Of a stretch of 64,000 nucleotides of DNA, positions 47,443 through 60,240 are shown piece after piece. A program made the translations under genes and the position numbers. Each line of letters opens with the position of its first letter. The stretch's first letter is position 1. Source of the DNA: Methylophilus sp. QUAN (GTDB taxonomy: Bacteria; Pseudomonadota; Gammaproteobacteria; Burkholderiales; Methylophilaceae); NCBI RefSeq assembly GCF_015354445.1, contig NZ_JADKYT010000001.1:62001-126000 (forward strand). The letters run 5' to 3'. The notes beneath the pieces were generated by a model. The model was not told where the DNA came from. It made no database searches and worked only from the letters and a program-made list of their open reading frames with translations.

Positions 47443-48663
47443 TTAAATACCCAATGCCTCCGTCCAGGCCAAGGCATCCATATGGCACTGGTTCACTTTG
47501 TCAGGGTCTAGTTGCAGCATTGCCGCCAATTGTAAAATCTCCTCGCTGTTGGCATCTTCACACGCTTCTGTCAGCTTGAGGAAAGGGCCAAAAATACCTT
47601 CACGCTTGGTCAAAGCATCTACAATAGTCTCTGGCAACTGCAACTTTTCCAGCACCTTGTCCATGGGTACTTTCAGCATCACATCCAGCAAGGAAAACAC
47701 ACCCACCACAAACAGATTGTCGCGGTCACGTTTCTCAAAGAAAGGCTCGCCCAGCAGCTCGGTCAAACGGCCACGGGTAATGGATGTTTTCATCAGGGCA
47801 GGGGAGCTGCTGTTATTGCCAGCGGTGACCATCAATAACGTTAACCAGCGGTATAACTGATTGCGGCCCAAAATAGTCAGTGCATGGCCAATTGACTGTA
47901 CCTCGCAGGACAAGCCAAAGCCCACAGAATTGATGTAGCGCAGCAGCTTGTAACTCAGGGTAGTATCGCGCTTGAAACCATTTTCTATGGTTTTGTTGTC
48001 CGCCTCCTGGCTGACCAGGTTCAACAAATGCAGCACGCCGTCAAAACTTGGGTTAATGACTTTGCTATTGAGGTTTTCCGGCTTGGCGTAAAAATAACCC
48101 TGGAAGTGCTGGTAACCTGCCTCAAGCAAGCTATCAAACTGGGCAGTCTGCTCGACTTTCTCAGCAATCAGTTTGCAACCTGTCGGTTGATATTTTTTGA
48201 GCCACTGTGTCGCTTGTGCAATATCCACATTTCGCATATCCAGCTTGATGTAATCTGCGTAGGGAATCAATGCCTCTAACTGCGGGTGGTGTTGCGGGTT
48301 ATCCAGCGCAATCCTGAATTTGGCTTCTTTGAGTTCACGGCAACGTGCAATGATCTCGGGGGTCACATCTACTGTATGCACCACCTCTAAAACAGTTTTT
48401 TCAGCAGGCATCAGCTCCAAAAATACACTGCCGAGCATGACATGGTCGACATTGATAAAAGCCAGCTGTTGTCCTAACAACCAGTTGTCCTGCATCTCAT
48501 CAATGGTCGTAGAGAGAATCTTGGCACAGGTTTGAATATCTTCTTCAAATGGCGCATGGCTGCCATTGCTATCGTTCCTGAAAAAGAACTCATAGCCGAT
48601 AATCTCTTGTTGACTGTTAACAATCGGCTGGCGACCGATAATACTGTGTTGTGACGTGGACAT
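47443..48663 (-). CDS. EAL-HDOD (YuxH-family) signalling protein with degenerate EAL motif
   Basis: 406 aa from ATG 48663 (AAAGG 7 nt upstream). An EAL-fold domain (~1-195) begins GRQPIVNSQQEIIGYEFFFR, where EAL is EFF; several catalytic acids seem absent, so it is probably not a phosphodiesterase. An HDOD domain (~200-400) follows (YKLLRYINSVGFGL, LTILGRNQLYRWLTLLM). Members act in c-di-GMP or motility signalling without enzymatic activity. Confidence 0.87.
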   Translation of the reverse strand: MSTSQHSIIGRQPIVNSQQEIIGYEFFFRNDSNGSHAPFEEDIQTCAKILSTTIDEMQDNWLLGQQLAFINVDHVMLGSVFLELMPAEKTVLEVVHTVDVTPEIIARCRELKEAKFRIALDNPQHHPQLEALIPYADYIKLDMRNVDIAQATQWLKKYQPTGCKLIAEKVEQTAQFDSLLEAGYQHFQGYFYAKPENLNSKVINPSFDGVLHLLNLVSQEADNKTIENGFKRDTTLSYKLLRYINSVGFGLSCEVQSIGHALTILGRNQLYRWLTLLMVTAGNNSSSPALMKTSITRGRLTELLGEPFFEKRDRDNLFVVGVFSLLDVMLKVPMDKVLEKLQLPETIVDALTKREGIFGPFLKLTEACEDANSEEILQLAAMLQLDPDKVNQCHMDALAWTEALGI

Positions 48664-48724
48664 GACTGCCTTTCTGATGAGCATCTACTATCAGTATAAG
48701 GGATACTAGCCGTTTTCTTATTTG

Positions 48725-48752
48725 AAAAAAGCCCCGAATGTCGGGGCTTTTT
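48725..48752 (-). terminator. Terminator of glmU-glmS
   Basis: AAAAGCCCCGA, loop ATG, TCGGGGCTTTT, 12 nt past the glmS stop and before the EAL-HDOD gene. Confidence 0.92.
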
Positions 48753-48763
48753 ACCTTTATTAC

Positions 48764-50599
48764 TTACTCAACAGTCACACTCTTGGCCAGGTTACGTGGT
48801 TTGTCCACATCAGTGCCTTTGAGTAAAGCTGCATGATAAGCCAGCAACTGTACCGGAATCGCATGCAAAATAGGCGAGAGCACACCGACATGGCGCGGCG
48901 TACGGATCACATGCACGCCTTCAGACTCTTTAAAATGGCTGTCGGCATCGGCAAACACAAACAGCTCGCCACCACGTGCTTTGACCTCCTGCATGTTGGA
49001 TTTGACCTTCTCCAGCAGAGCATCATTAGGGGCAATCACCACTACCGGCATATTGCTATCCACCAGTGCCAGCGGGCCGTGTTTGAGCTCACCAGCCGGA
49101 TAGGCTTCAGCGTGAATATAGGAAATTTCCTTGAGTTTAAGTGCACCTTCCATCGCAATCGGGAAGTGCACGCCGCGCCCCAGGAACAAAGCATGTTCTT
49201 TATCCCCAAAACGGTGTGCCCATTCGCGGATTTGCGGCTCCAGATTGAGGGCAATTTGCACACTCCCTGTGAGCTGGCGCAAGTCAGCAAGATATTGTTG
49301 CTCCTGGCCTGTGCTTAACAAGCCACGTGCCTTGGCCAGGGTCACTGCCAGGACAAATAGCGCGATCAGCTGCGTGGTGAAGGCTTTGGTACTGGCCACC
49401 CCGATTTCGGCACCGGCGCGCGTATAAAAAATGAGGGAAGATGCGCGCGGAATGGCGCTTTCCTGTACATTGCAAATAGCGAGGCTATGAGTATGGCCTA
49501 GCTTTTGCGCATGCTTGAGGGCTTCCATGGTATCCAGCGTTTCACCCGACTGTGAAATGGTCACAATCAACTGTTTTGGATTGGGCACAGATTCGCGGTA
49601 ACGGTATTCACTGGCGATTTCTACCGAGGTTGGAATTTTGGCGATACTTTCCAGCCAGTATTTCGCTGTCAGGCCAGCGTAGTAACTGGTCCCTGCCGCT
49701 AAAATCAATACGCTGTCGATGTCAGCAAATACCGCAGCCGCTGTTTGGCCGAATAACTCACTTCTGAACGCGCCATCGTCAATCAGCGCCTCAATCGTAT
49801 CGCTAATGGCCCGAGGCTGCTCGTGGATTTCTTTTTGCATGAAGTGGCTGTATGGGCCCAGTTCAAGGGAAGCCAGCGACACATCACTCATATGCACCTT
49901 GCGCTCGACGATGCTGCCCTGTCTATCCGTAATGACCACGGCATCGGTTTGCAGGGTGGCGACATCGCCATCTTCAAGGTAGATCACTTTGCGCGTGGCC
50001 GAAAGGACGGCAGACACATCTGAGGCGACAAAATTTTCACCTTCACCCAGGCCGATGAGCAAAGGGCATCCTAGGCGGGCAACGACCATTTGTTGTGGCT
50101 GATCCAGCGCAATTACGCTGATGGCATACGCGCCTGTCAGCTCGGCAATCGCCTGTTTCACCGCGGTGAACAAGTCATGGCTTTGTTGATAATAGTAATG
50201 CACCAAATGCGCGATGACTTCAGTATCGGTTTGTGAGTAAAACTGGTAACCGAGTGCTTTCAAGCGATCACGCTGTTCGTCGTGATTTTCGATAATGCCA
50301 TTATGCACGACTGCAATCTGTGCGTTGTCTTGCGCAGGAGAAACATGCGGGTGCGCATTTTGTTCTGTGACGCCACCATGCGTGGCCCAGCGCGTGTGGC
50401 CGATACCAATCTGGCTATGCATGCTTTCTGCTTTTAACTGCAGCTCGGACACACGCCCGACAGCGCGAGCGCGTTCTATGGTTTGATTGAGCACGGCAAT
50501 CCCGGCTGAATCATAGCCACGATATTCGAGCCTGCTTAAACCCTCGATCAGGAGAGGAACGATATTTCTATTGGAGACCGCACCGACAATGCCGCACAT
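48764..50599 (-). CDS. glmS: Glutamine-fructose-6-phosphate aminotransferase
   Basis: 611 aa. Makes glucosamine 6-phosphate, the entry to peptidoglycan and LPS amino sugars. The N-terminal amidotransferase starts MCGIVGAV (Cys2 nucleophile after Met removal). Two SIS domains follow ([20 protein letters not shown]) and the end is KSVTVE. It lies 4 nt after glmU, so both steps of UDP-GlcNAc synthesis form one operon. Confidence 0.97.
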   Translation of the reverse strand: MCGIVGAVSNRNIVPLLIEGLSRLEYRGYDSAGIAVLNQTIERARAVGRVSELQLKAESMHSQIGIGHTRWATHGGVTEQNAHPHVSPAQDNAQIAVVHNGIIENHDEQRDRLKALGYQFYSQTDTEVIAHLVHYYYQQSHDLFTAVKQAIAELTGAYAISVIALDQPQQMVVARLGCPLLIGLGEGENFVASDVSAVLSATRKVIYLEDGDVATLQTDAVVITDRQGSIVERKVHMSDVSLASLELGPYSHFMQKEIHEQPRAISDTIEALIDDGAFRSELFGQTAAAVFADIDSVLILAAGTSYYAGLTAKYWLESIAKIPTSVEIASEYRYRESVPNPKQLIVTISQSGETLDTMEALKHAQKLGHTHSLAICNVQESAIPRASSLIFYTRAGAEIGVASTKAFTTQLIALFVLAVTLAKARGLLSTGQEQQYLADLRQLTGSVQIALNLEPQIREWAHRFGDKEHALFLGRGVHFPIAMEGALKLKEISYIHAEAYPAGELKHGPLALVDSNMPVVVIAPNDALLEKVKSNMQEVKARGGELFVFADADSHFKESEGVHVIRTPRHVGVLSPILHAIPVQLLAYHAALLKGTDVDKPRNLAKSVTVE

Positions 50600-50603
50600 A
50601 CGC

Positions 50604-51974
50604 TTATTTTTTCACCTTTTGTGGACGTTTCCATCCCTGAATTGACCGTTGTTCCCGTGCGCGGCACAGCGTTAAGCTATCTGCCGGCACATCTTTGGTA
50701 ATGGTTGAGCCTGCTGCAATCGTTGCCCCATGGCCCACAGTCACTGGCGCAACTAATTGGGTATCGGAGCCGACAAACACATTATCCTCAATGATGGTTT
50801 TATGTTTGTTCGCCCCGTCATAATTACAAGTGATCACGCCGGCACCGATATTCACATTGGCACCAATGCTGGCATCGCCCACGTAAGTCAAATGATTGAC
50901 CTTACTACCGACGCCCACGGTGGCATTTTTGATTTCAACAAAATTGCCGACATGTGTCTCTGCGGCTAACTGCGTACCAGGGCGCAAACGCGCAAACGGG
51001 CCAACTTTGCTGCCTGGGCCAACCTTAGCATCATCTATATGCGTAAATGCTGCCAAACGTGTGCCTTTGGCGATCACGGCATCCTTAATCACACAATGCG
51101 GGCCAATCTGTACATCATCTTCAAGCGTGACCTGACCCTCAAAGACACAGTTCACATCAATCAACACATCGCGACCGCATTGTAATGCGCCACGGATATC
51201 AATACGCTGCGCATCCAGCAAGGTCACGCCTTGTATCATCAGCGCTGTTGCCTGGCGCAGTTGGTACTCACGCTCGATTTGCTGCAAGTCCAGTTTGGAG
51301 TTAATGCCGGTGACCGACCAGGCGTCGGCGACCACATGCGGCAATACCGCACGGCCTTCATTGACGGAGAGGGCGATGATATCGGTTAAATAATATTCCT
51401 GTTGCGCATTCTGGTTGCTGATATTAGCCAACCAATGTTTCAACTGTACATTCGGCATCGCCATAATGCCGGTATTCACTTCCTGTATTGCGCGCTGGGC
51501 CTCACTGGCATCTTTATGCTCGACAATGGCGACGACTTCATGCCTGTCATTACGCACAATACGGCCATAACCGGTAGGGTCTGCCTTGATAAACGTCTGC
51601 ACCACCAGGTGCTGATCAGCTTGCGTCAGCATGTCACGGCAAGCCGCCACATCGACCAGTGGCACATCCCCTAGCAGAATGAGTGTTTTACCATGATCAG
51701 GCAAGGTGGGCAGGGCTTGTTGTACAGCATGGCCGGTACCCAGTTGTTCTGCCTGCAATACCCATTGCAGGTCATCACCTGGCGTCTGTTGTTGTACTTG
51801 TTCGCCGCCAAAGCCATACACCACCGTGATGGTTTGCGGATTCAGCTGGCGGGCCGCATCAATCACATGATGCAAAATAGGCTTGCCCCCCACCGCATGC
51901 AGCACCTTAGGCAGGTCTGATCGCATGCGTGTGCCTTTACCCGCAGCGAGAATTACAATATTCAAATCAGTCAT
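50604..51974 (-). CDS. glmU: Bifunctional UDP-N-acetylglucosamine pyrophosphorylase/glucosamine-1-P acetyltransferase
   Basis: 456 aa. N-terminal uridyltransferase with [17 protein letters not shown], then a left-handed beta-helix of hexapeptide repeats ([30 protein letters not shown]). It makes UDP-GlcNAc. The start lacks a ribosome site and has TAAAAT exactly 6 nt upstream. The atp operon terminator lies just before that hexamer. Confidence 0.96.
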   Translation of the reverse strand: MTDLNIVILAAGKGTRMRSDLPKVLHAVGGKPILHHVIDAARQLNPQTITVVYGFGGEQVQQQTPGDDLQWVLQAEQLGTGHAVQQALPTLPDHGKTLILLGDVPLVDVAACRDMLTQADQHLVVQTFIKADPTGYGRIVRNDRHEVVAIVEHKDASEAQRAIQEVNTGIMAMPNVQLKHWLANISNQNAQQEYYLTDIIALSVNEGRAVLPHVVADAWSVTGINSKLDLQQIEREYQLRQATALMIQGVTLLDAQRIDIRGALQCGRDVLIDVNCVFEGQVTLEDDVQIGPHCVIKDAVIAKGTRLAAFTHIDDAKVGPGSKVGPFARLRPGTQLAAETHVGNFVEIKNATVGVGSKVNHLTYVGDASIGANVNIGAGVITCNYDGANKHKTIIEDNVFVGSDTQLVAPVTVGHGATIAAGSTITKDVPADSLTLCRAREQRSIQGWKRPQKVKK

Positions 51975-51980
51975 GCTGTT

Positions 51981-51986
51981 ATTTTA
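51981..51986 (-). promoter_or_regulatory. -10-like hexamer 6 nt before glmU ATG
   Basis: On the minus strand: TAAAAT, AACAGC, ATG. Same spacing as at hemA, metX and the AmpG-like gene. Confidence 0.45.
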
Positions 51987-51993
51987 TCTCAGA

Positions 51994-52020
51994 AACAAAA
52001 AAGGCGGCTCGAAAGCCGCC
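51994..52020 (-). terminator. Terminator of the atp operon
   Basis: On the minus strand GGCGGC, loop TTTCGA, GCCGCC followed by six T, 27 nt after the atpC stop. Confidence 0.92.
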
Positions 52021-52047
52021 TGTTTTATTGCCATACTCCACAGGAAT

Positions 52048-52473
52048 CTAGTGCACAGATTTACGCAATTTCTGGATTGCCTGGATTTGTGCGATCGCTT
52101 CTGCCAATTCAGCCTGGGCAGCTGCGTAATCGATCTCTGAAGAACGGTTACGCAATGCTTCTTCTGCGGCTTCTTTCGCTGCGATGGCTTTTGCTTCATC
52201 AAGGTCTTGGCCACGAATTGCGGTGTCCGCCAGCACTGTCACCAGTCCTGGTTGTACTTCCAGCATGCCGCCGGAAATATAAATCACCGTCTCTTCTTGC
52301 TCGGCAGTTTGCTTGATACGCAATGCGCCTGGCTTGATGGTGGTAATCATCGGTGCGTGATGTGGATAAATACCCACTTCACCTGCGCCAGCTGGTGCAA
52401 CCACAAACTCGGCTTCACCAGAGAAGATGGACTCTTCGGCACTCACAACATCGATATGCACTGTATTTGCCAT
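52048..52473 (-). CDS. atpC: ATP synthase F1 epsilon subunit
   Basis: 141 aa. Rotor subunit that couples and brakes F1. N-terminal beta-sandwich ([41 protein letters not shown]) and a C-terminal helical hairpin. Last gene of the atp operon, followed by the terminator. Confidence 0.95.
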   Translation of the reverse strand: MANTVHIDVVSAEESIFSGEAEFVVAPAGAGEVGIYPHHAPMITTIKPGALRIKQTAEQEETVIYISGGMLEVQPGLVTVLADTAIRGQDLDEAKAIAAKEAAEEALRNRSSEIDYAAAQAELAEAIAQIQAIQKLRKSVH

Positions 52474-52544
52474 AATGTTCTCTTTTCTATATCACTGAAG
52501 ATTTTTGATGCAAGCAGGTTTAAGCCTGCCTGCACCGGCAACCA

Positions 52545-53990
<1,446 letters not shown>

Positions 53991-54048
53991 CTAACTGTAT
54001 GAGTCAGATCTAATTGAATTCTTTCACGATGCTTTTAAAGCACGCGCC

Positions 54049-54918
54049 TTAGGAGGAAACCGCTGCCGCACCGCCGACGATTTCTGAAATCTCTTTGGTA
54101 ATCGCTGCCTGACGGGCTTTGTTGTATACCAGTTTCAGCTCGCCAATCACGCTCTTCGCGTTATCGGAAGCAGACTTCATCGCCACCATACGGGCAGATT
54201 GCTCGGACGCCATGTTTTCGGCCACTGCGTTGTAAATCAGTGACTCGATATAACGCGTCATCAACTCATCTACCACTGGTTTTGCTTCAGGCTCATAGAT
54301 GTAATCCCAATGGCCATTCGGGCTGCCCAGTTGCTCACCGGTCAATGGCAACAATTGTTGCATGGTCGGCTCTTGCTTCATGGTGTTGATGAACTTGGTA
54401 TAGCAGATGTAAAGCTGATCAATTTCACCAGCGATGTACGCATCCAGCATGACCTTGATGGTACCGATCAACTTTTCCAGATGCGGAGTATCGCCCAAGC
54501 CAGTGATATGGGATTTCACTTGCGCGCCGATACGGTTCATAAAGCCGTAGCCTTTGTTACCGATTGCGCTAACGCTGATGCCTTTGCCTTCAGCTTCCCA
54601 GGCTTTCATCTGGTTCAGTGACAAACGCAATACGTTGGTATTCAAACCACCGCACAGGCCTTTGTCTGAACTGACCACAATCAGGCCGACATTTTTCACC
54701 ACGTCACGTTTAATCAAAAACGGATGACGATACTCGGATTGTGCAAAGGAGAGGTGAGCCGCCACGTTACGGATTTTATCCGCGTAGGGGCGGGAAGCAC
54801 GCATTCTGTCTTGCGCTTTACGCATTTTAGAAGCGGCTACCATCTCCATCGCCTTGGTGATCTTGCGTGTATTTTCTACACTCTTGATCTTGGTTCTAAT
54901 CTCTTTACTACCTGCCAT
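54049..54918 (-). CDS. atpG: ATP synthase F1 gamma subunit
   Basis: 289 aa. Central stalk. N-terminal helix [30 protein letters not shown], and the C-terminal helix [20 protein letters not shown] that sits in the alpha3beta3 hexamer. Confidence 0.97.
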   Translation of the reverse strand: MAGSKEIRTKIKSVENTRKITKAMEMVAASKMRKAQDRMRASRPYADKIRNVAAHLSFAQSEYRHPFLIKRDVVKNVGLIVVSSDKGLCGGLNTNVLRLSLNQMKAWEAEGKGISVSAIGNKGYGFMNRIGAQVKSHITGLGDTPHLEKLIGTIKVMLDAYIAGEIDQLYICYTKFINTMKQEPTMQQLLPLTGEQLGSPNGHWDYIYEPEAKPVVDELMTRYIESLIYNAVAENMASEQSARMVAMKSASDNAKSVIGELKLVYNKARQAAITKEISEIVGGAAAVSS

Positions 54919-54947
54919 ATTAGGTTCCTAAGTCGAAGTGTCAGAGA

Positions 54948-56489
54948 TTAATAAGCGTTGGTTGCTTTGAAATCTTGAATCGCAGCTTCCAATGCTTTCT
55001 CGTTATCACCGCTCAGATCTTTGCTGGACTCGATAGCATCAATGATGTTCTTGTACTTGGAGTTCAGGAAACCATGCAATGCATTTTCAAATGCCAATAC
55101 CTTGTTGGTTGGCACGTCATCAAAGAAACCTTTGTTCGCTGCAAACAAGCTTACGCCCATATTTGCCACGTTCAATGGCGCATATTGTGCCTGTTTCATC
55201 AACTCGGTAAACATACGACCGCGGTCCAGTTGTTTACGGGTAGCTTCGTCCAAGTCGGAAGCAAACTGCGCAAACGCAGCCAGTTCACGATATTGCGCCA
55301 AAGCCAGACGTACACCACCGCCCAGTTTTTTGATGATTTTAGTTTGTGCAGCACCACCCACGCGAGACACAGAAATACCGGCGTTGATCGCAGGACGAAC
55401 ACCCGCGTTAAACAAGTCAGTTTCCAGGAAAATCTGACCATCGGTAATTGAAATCACGTTGGTTGGAACGAATGCAGACACGTCACCGGCTTGAGTTTCA
55501 ATCACTGGCAATGCAGTCAATGAACCTGTTTTACCTTTAACTTCACCGTTAGTGAATTTTTCAACATACTCTTCGTTCACGCGAGCAGCACGCTCCAACA
55601 AACGTGAGTGGATGTAGAACACGTCACCTGGGTAAGCTTCGCGGCCTGGTGGACGGCGCAGCAACAGGGAAATCTGACGGTAAGCAACCGCTTGTTTGGA
55701 CAAGTCATCGTAAACGATCAATGCATCTTGGCCACGGTCACGGAAGTATTCACCCATAGTACAACCGGCATAAGGTGCCAGGAATTGCAGGGCAGCAGAG
55801 TCAGAAGCAGAAGCCGCAACGATAATGGTGTAAGCCATCGCGCCGTGCTCTTCCAGCTTACGTACCACGTTGGCAATGGTTGAAGCCTTTTGGCCAACCG
55901 CAACGTAGATACAAGTCATGTTCTGACCTTTTTGGTTGATGATTGCATCAACGGCAACAGCTGTTTTACCAGTCTGACGGTCACCAATGATCAATTCACG
56001 TTGGCCACGGCCAACTGGTACCATGGAGTCGATAGACTTCAGGCCAGTTTGCACTGGTTGTGACACAGATTTACGTGCAATCACGCCTGGCGCAATTTTT
56101 TCAATTTTGTCAGTCAGTTTGGCGTTAACCGGACCTTTGCCATCAATAGGCTGACCCAGCGCGTTCACTACGCGACCAATCAGTTCCGGACCGACTGGCA
56201 CTTCCAGAATACGGCCTGTACATTTACAGGTATCACCTTCTGTAATGTGCTCGTAATCACCCAATACCACGGCACCTACGGAGTCACGCTCCAGGTTCAA
56301 TGCCAGACCGAAAGTGTTGCCTGGAAACTCAATCATCTCGCCGGACATCACGTTAGACAGGCCATGGATACGCACAATGCCGTCTGTTACGGAAATCACG
56401 GTACCCTGAGTACGGGCTTCCGCAGAAGTAGAGAAGTTTTCCAAACGGCTCTTAATGAGCTCGCTAATCTCTGATGTAGATAACTGCAT
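54948..56489 (-). CDS. atpA: ATP synthase F1 alpha subunit
   Basis: 513 aa, standard length. Nucleotide-binding non-catalytic subunit. Walker [12 protein letters not shown] (~169-179), [12 protein letters not shown], and the signature [13 protein letters not shown]. Confidence 0.98.
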   Translation of the reverse strand: MQLSTSEISELIKSRLENFSTSAEARTQGTVISVTDGIVRIHGLSNVMSGEMIEFPGNTFGLALNLERDSVGAVVLGDYEHITEGDTCKCTGRILEVPVGPELIGRVVNALGQPIDGKGPVNAKLTDKIEKIAPGVIARKSVSQPVQTGLKSIDSMVPVGRGQRELIIGDRQTGKTAVAVDAIINQKGQNMTCIYVAVGQKASTIANVVRKLEEHGAMAYTIIVAASASDSAALQFLAPYAGCTMGEYFRDRGQDALIVYDDLSKQAVAYRQISLLLRRPPGREAYPGDVFYIHSRLLERAARVNEEYVEKFTNGEVKGKTGSLTALPVIETQAGDVSAFVPTNVISITDGQIFLETDLFNAGVRPAINAGISVSRVGGAAQTKIIKKLGGGVRLALAQYRELAAFAQFASDLDEATRKQLDRGRMFTELMKQAQYAPLNVANMGVSLFAANKGFFDDVPTNKVLAFENALHGFLNSKYKNIIDAIESSKDLSGDNEKALEAAIQDFKATNAY

Positions 56490-56505
56490 TTAATTCTCCT
56501 ATGCC

Positions 56506-57042
56506 TTATGCTGTGAGCGTATAGGCTAAATTTTGTAACTGACCTTGGACAGACGCGTCGATAACGGTGTCGCCAACAATAATTTTGATGCCGCCGATGA
56601 TTTCCGGATCTACGGAAACGCTTGCTTCAATTTTCTTGCCGAACTTGGCTTCCAGACGTTTTACCAAATCTTTAGTTTGCGTTGCCGTGATTTTGGCAGC
56701 GGCAATGATTTGTGCGTCCAAGGTGCCTTCATCTTGCGCTTTCAAAGCCTCAAAAGCTTCAGCAATGGCAGGCAATAAGGATAAACGGCCATATTCAACC
56801 AAGGTCTTGATCAAATTTTGACCATGCTCGGTAAGATTGTCGCCGCAAACCTTGAGGAATGCGGCTTCAATATCAGCGGCATTCAGCTTAGGGTCATCAA
56901 TCAGGGTTTTCATTTGGTCATTTGCTGCGACTGCCGCGGCCAATGCCAACATTTCAGACCATTTTGCCAATGCTTTTTTCTCTTTGCCCAGCTTGTAGGC
57001 AGCGACAGCATAAGGCCTTGCAATGGTTGAGAGTTCAGCCAT
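56506..57042 (-). CDS. atpH: ATP synthase F1 delta subunit
   Basis: 178 aa. Peripheral-stalk subunit that caps F1. TIARPYAVAAYKLG at the N-terminus and the OSCP/delta signature VDPEIIGGIKIIVGDTVID at the C-terminus. Confidence 0.96.
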   Translation of the reverse strand: MAELSTIARPYAVAAYKLGKEKKALAKWSEMLALAAAVAANDQMKTLIDDPKLNAADIEAAFLKVCGDNLTEHGQNLIKTLVEYGRLSLLPAIAEAFEALKAQDEGTLDAQIIAAAKITATQTKDLVKRLEAKFGKKIEASVSVDPEIIGGIKIIVGDTVIDASVQGQLQNLAYTLTA

Positions 57043-57059
57043 GTTTTATCCCTTTTACC

Positions 57060-57530
57060 TTAAAGTTCCGCAGCGAGTTTAGCCAACATTTCGCTGTGTG
57101 CTTTAGCGTCAATCTCTTTACGCAGGATTTTTTCAGCACCGGCTACGGCCAATGTGGAAACCTGTGCGCGCAAACCTTCTTTGGCACGGTTCACTTCCTG
57201 ATCGATTTCAGCTTTGGCACCGGCAATAATGCGATCACCTTCAGCTTTGGCATTACCCTTAGCTTCATCAATGATTTGAGCGGCGCGTTTTTCGGCTTGC
57301 CCAATGATCTCAGTTGCCTTTTGTTTGGCCTCGTTCAGCGTGGTTTCAGATTTTTTGGCAGCCACTTCCAGGGCACTTTTGCCTTCCTGGGCAGCAGCCA
57401 AACCATCTGCGATCTCCTTTTGGCGCGCTTCGATCGCTGTTAACAGCGGCGGCCAAACGAATTTCACCGTGAACCAGATCAACACTGCAAATGCGATAGC
57501 TTGCGCGATGAGTGTGAAATTAATATTCAT
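57060..57530 (-). CDS. atpF: ATP synthase F0 b subunit
   Basis: 156 aa. One N-terminal membrane helix ([20 protein letters not shown]) and a long charged coiled coil ([20 protein letters not shown] and beyond) that forms the peripheral stalk. Confidence 0.96.
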   Translation of the reverse strand: MNINFTLIAQAIAFAVLIWFTVKFVWPPLLTAIEARQKEIADGLAAAQEGKSALEVAAKKSETTLNEAKQKATEIIGQAEKRAAQIIDEAKGNAKAEGDRIIAGAKAEIDQEVNRAKEGLRAQVSTLAVAGAEKILRKEIDAKAHSEMLAKLAAEL

Positions 57531-57559
57531 TTTGGATCCATCATACTGATTGGTTGAAA

Positions 57560-57580
57560 GGTTTAAGTCACACTTAAACC
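57560..57580 (-). repeat. Hairpin between atpE and atpF
   Basis: GGTTTAAGT and ACTTAAACC with a 3-nt loop, next to TACCG/CGGTA repeats at 57582-57600. It lies downstream of atpE in the polycistronic RNA and may protect or help set the higher yield of the c subunit. Confidence 0.6.
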
Positions 57581-57608
57581 CTACCGGGCGGTATTTACCG
57601 AGTAAAAA

Positions 57609-57875
<267 letters not shown>

Positions 57876-57923
57876 TTAATACCCTCTCTTATAAAGAATT
57901 AAAAACAACTACAAAGTTAAAAA

Positions 57924-58760
57924 CTAGTGTGACTCATGCGCCATGGCCAGGTAGACCACAGTCAGCATCATGAAAATAAACGCTTGCAATGCCACAATCA
58001 GGATGTGGAAGATAGACCAGCCAGCTCCCAGAATGGCACCAAACACGGTTCCGCTCAGGCCTGTGGCAGCCCACATACCCAACAGCAAGAAGATGATTTC
58101 ACCGGCGTACATGTTACCGAACAGACGCAACGAGTGAGAAAGTGGTTTTGAAACGTATTCAATCAGGTTGAACAGGAAGTTGGCAGGCCATACCAGCGGA
58201 TTGCTGCCGAATGGTGCACAGAATAGTTCGTGGATCCAGCCACCCAGGCCTTTAGCCTTGATGGAGAAGAAAATCATCAGGAACCAGACAGCCAATGCTA
58301 AAGCAAAGGTAGTATTGATATCGGAAGTAGGAACGATACGCCATTTTGCGTGTTCGCCACCGAAGAATGACACAATAGAAGCGACCCAGTCGACCGGCAG
58401 GAAGTCCATGGAGTTCATGGCCAGCACCCAGATAAACACGGTCAGGGCAGTTGGGGCAATAAAGGAATGACGGTCACCGTGGAAAATGTTTTTAACTTGA
58501 TCATCGACAAAACCAAACACCAACTCAACAAAAGCCTGACGTTTGGTAGGCACGCCAGCGGTTGCACCACGTGCTACCCACCAGATCAAGCCCATGACCA
58601 GCAAGCCCAGCACAACTGAAGTCAACAAGGTGTCGTAGTGCAACACCCAGAAGCCTTCAGAGGCAGTGTTGCCGTTAACGCCCTGAGCATTAAAGCTCAA
58701 ATGGTGCGCGATATATTCAGAAGGGGTGAGTTCTACGTTTTGTGCGTGTTCAGTTGTCAT
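57924..58760 (-). CDS. atpB: ATP synthase F0 a subunit
   Basis: 278 aa with several membrane helices. The essential Arg is in [15 protein letters not shown], and the C-terminal helix is [18 protein letters not shown]. It forms the proton half-channels. Confidence 0.96.
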   Translation of the reverse strand: MTTEHAQNVELTPSEYIAHHLSFNAQGVNGNTASEGFWVLHYDTLLTSVVLGLLVMGLIWWVARGATAGVPTKRQAFVELVFGFVDDQVKNIFHGDRHSFIAPTALTVFIWVLAMNSMDFLPVDWVASIVSFFGGEHAKWRIVPTSDINTTFALALAVWFLMIFFSIKAKGLGGWIHELFCAPFGSNPLVWPANFLFNLIEYVSKPLSHSLRLFGNMYAGEIIFLLLGMWAATGLSGTVFGAILGAGWSIFHILIVALQAFIFMMLTVVYLAMAHESH

Positions 58761-58789
58761 ATCTTCAAACTATTTTTAAATTAACGTGT

Positions 58790-59182
58790 CTACACATCCA
58801 CTTGTGATTTTGCCAGTGCCGCGCCAGAAAAAAGCGCCGCTGCCGCCAAGCCAGCAATGAGTGCGAAAGGCACCAATGCCTGATACAGCTTGAAAACCAC
58901 AAACAGGATAATCGCGATGATCAATATTTTTACTGCTTCTGCCTTGAGTAAATTTAGCAACACAGCAGTGGGGTCTGTTTTTAAACGACCCTTTTCTGCA
59001 ATTCTCGCTGCAAACCATGCACCGATGACCACAGAAACACCGCCCATAAATGCAGATAATGCAGCCGTTAAACCACCAACCGCATAGGCAATCAACGTGA
59101 CAGCCGCCGTTGCCATGAGCTGCCAGCGCAGCACATTGCTATAGAGCGACATGCCAGCCGCAGTGTTTTGTTGACCACTCAT
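58790..59182 (-). CDS. atpI: ATP synthase protein I
   Basis: 130 aa, four membrane helices (LMATAAVTLIAYAVGGLTAA, FMGGVSVVIGAWFAARIA, ILIIAIILFVVFKLYQAL, LIAGLAAAALFSGAAL). Non-essential assembly factor for the c ring. First gene of the atp operon. Confidence 0.9.
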   Translation of the reverse strand: MSGQQNTAAGMSLYSNVLRWQLMATAAVTLIAYAVGGLTAALSAFMGGVSVVIGAWFAARIAEKGRLKTDPTAVLLNLLKAEAVKILIIAIILFVVFKLYQALVPFALIAGLAAAALFSGAALAKSQVDV

Positions 59183-59229
59183 GGGATGAGACCGCTAAAA
59201 TTCAAGGCAAAATACTACAAAGACGCGAG

Positions 59230-59258
59230 ATTTTGAATTATTCACTCGCCGAAGTCAA
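59230..59258 (-). promoter_or_regulatory. Promoter of the atp operon
   Basis: TTGACT, 17-nt spacer, CAAAAT on the minus strand, 48 nt before the atpI ATG. Confidence 0.65.
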
Positions 59259-59330
59259 GCACCAAACAGGACTTAACTGTCTGAATGTTTGGGAAAAATC
59301 TGCTTTCGAATGGCTTATGTGCGATTTAAC

Positions 59331-60191
59331 TTACGATTTCAGGCGATTATCGGTCAGTTTCGCTATCCAATCGTCCAGTTGATCAAGATTAGAAAAGCTC
59401 AACTTTAACACCCCAGCACCACTAGCTTTACTACTAATCACCACATCGGCACCCAATTGTTCGCTGAGTTGATTTTGCAAGGAAGCGACATCGGGATGCA
59501 CGGCTGGCTTGGCCTTTTTACCTGTAGCGGGCTCTGATTGAATCAAGCGCTCCACCTCACGCACAGACAAACCATCCTGCACCACTTTATTGGCCAGCAA
59601 AATTTGTTGTGCTGGCTCACTACCTACCAACGCCCTGGCATGACCCATATCAATCTGGTTATCCAGCAGCATGTCTTGCACCATAGGCGTCAGTGTGAGC
59701 AGGCGCAGCAAATTAGACACCGCCACGCGTGAACGGCCCACAGCTTCTGCTGCCTTTTCATGCGTCATATCAAACTCATCAATCAGGCGCTTGATCCCCA
59801 TGGCTTCCTCTAGGGGATTAAGGTCTTCACGCTGGATGTTTTCGATCAAGGCCATCGCCAGGGCGGCTTCGTCAGCGATCTCACGCACCAATACCGGCAC
59901 TTCATTGAGCCCGGCTTTTTGCGAAGCACGCCAGCGACGCTCACCGGCAATAATTTCAAATTTCTCGGCCGCAATTTCGCGCACCAGGATAGGCTGCATG
60001 ATGCCTTGTGCCGCGATCGAGTCTGCCAGTGTTTGCAATGCGTCCTCGTTCATATAAGAACGCGGCTGATACTTACCCGGCTGCAACTGACCAACGGGGA
60101 GGGTACGCAAAGTATCCGACTGGGCGATCGTTTCCGTATCACCTGACAACAATGCGTCGAGTCCGCGTCCAAGTCCTTTGGGCTTCACCAT
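59331..60191 (-). CDS. parB: Chromosome-partitioning protein ParB
   Basis: 286 aa. Binds parS and spreads as a CTP clamp. N-terminus MVKPKGLGRGLDALLSGD; CTP-binding boxes GKYQPRSYM and AGERRWRAS; a helix-turn-helix with THEKAAEAVGRSRVAVSNLL; C-terminal dimerisation domain. parA is directly upstream and a parS site lies in mnmG. Confidence 0.96.
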   Translation of the reverse strand: MVKPKGLGRGLDALLSGDTETIAQSDTLRTLPVGQLQPGKYQPRSYMNEDALQTLADSIAAQGIMQPILVREIAAEKFEIIAGERRWRASQKAGLNEVPVLVREIADEAALAMALIENIQREDLNPLEEAMGIKRLIDEFDMTHEKAAEAVGRSRVAVSNLLRLLTLTPMVQDMLLDNQIDMGHARALVGSEPAQQILLANKVVQDGLSVREVERLIQSEPATGKKAKPAVHPDVASLQNQLSEQLGADVVISSKASGAGVLKLSFSNLDQLDDWIAKLTDNRLKS

Positions 60192-60240
60192 ACTGCTACT
60201 TCCTCTTCAATGAGTCTCTAAAAACGTCGCTGATCGACAA

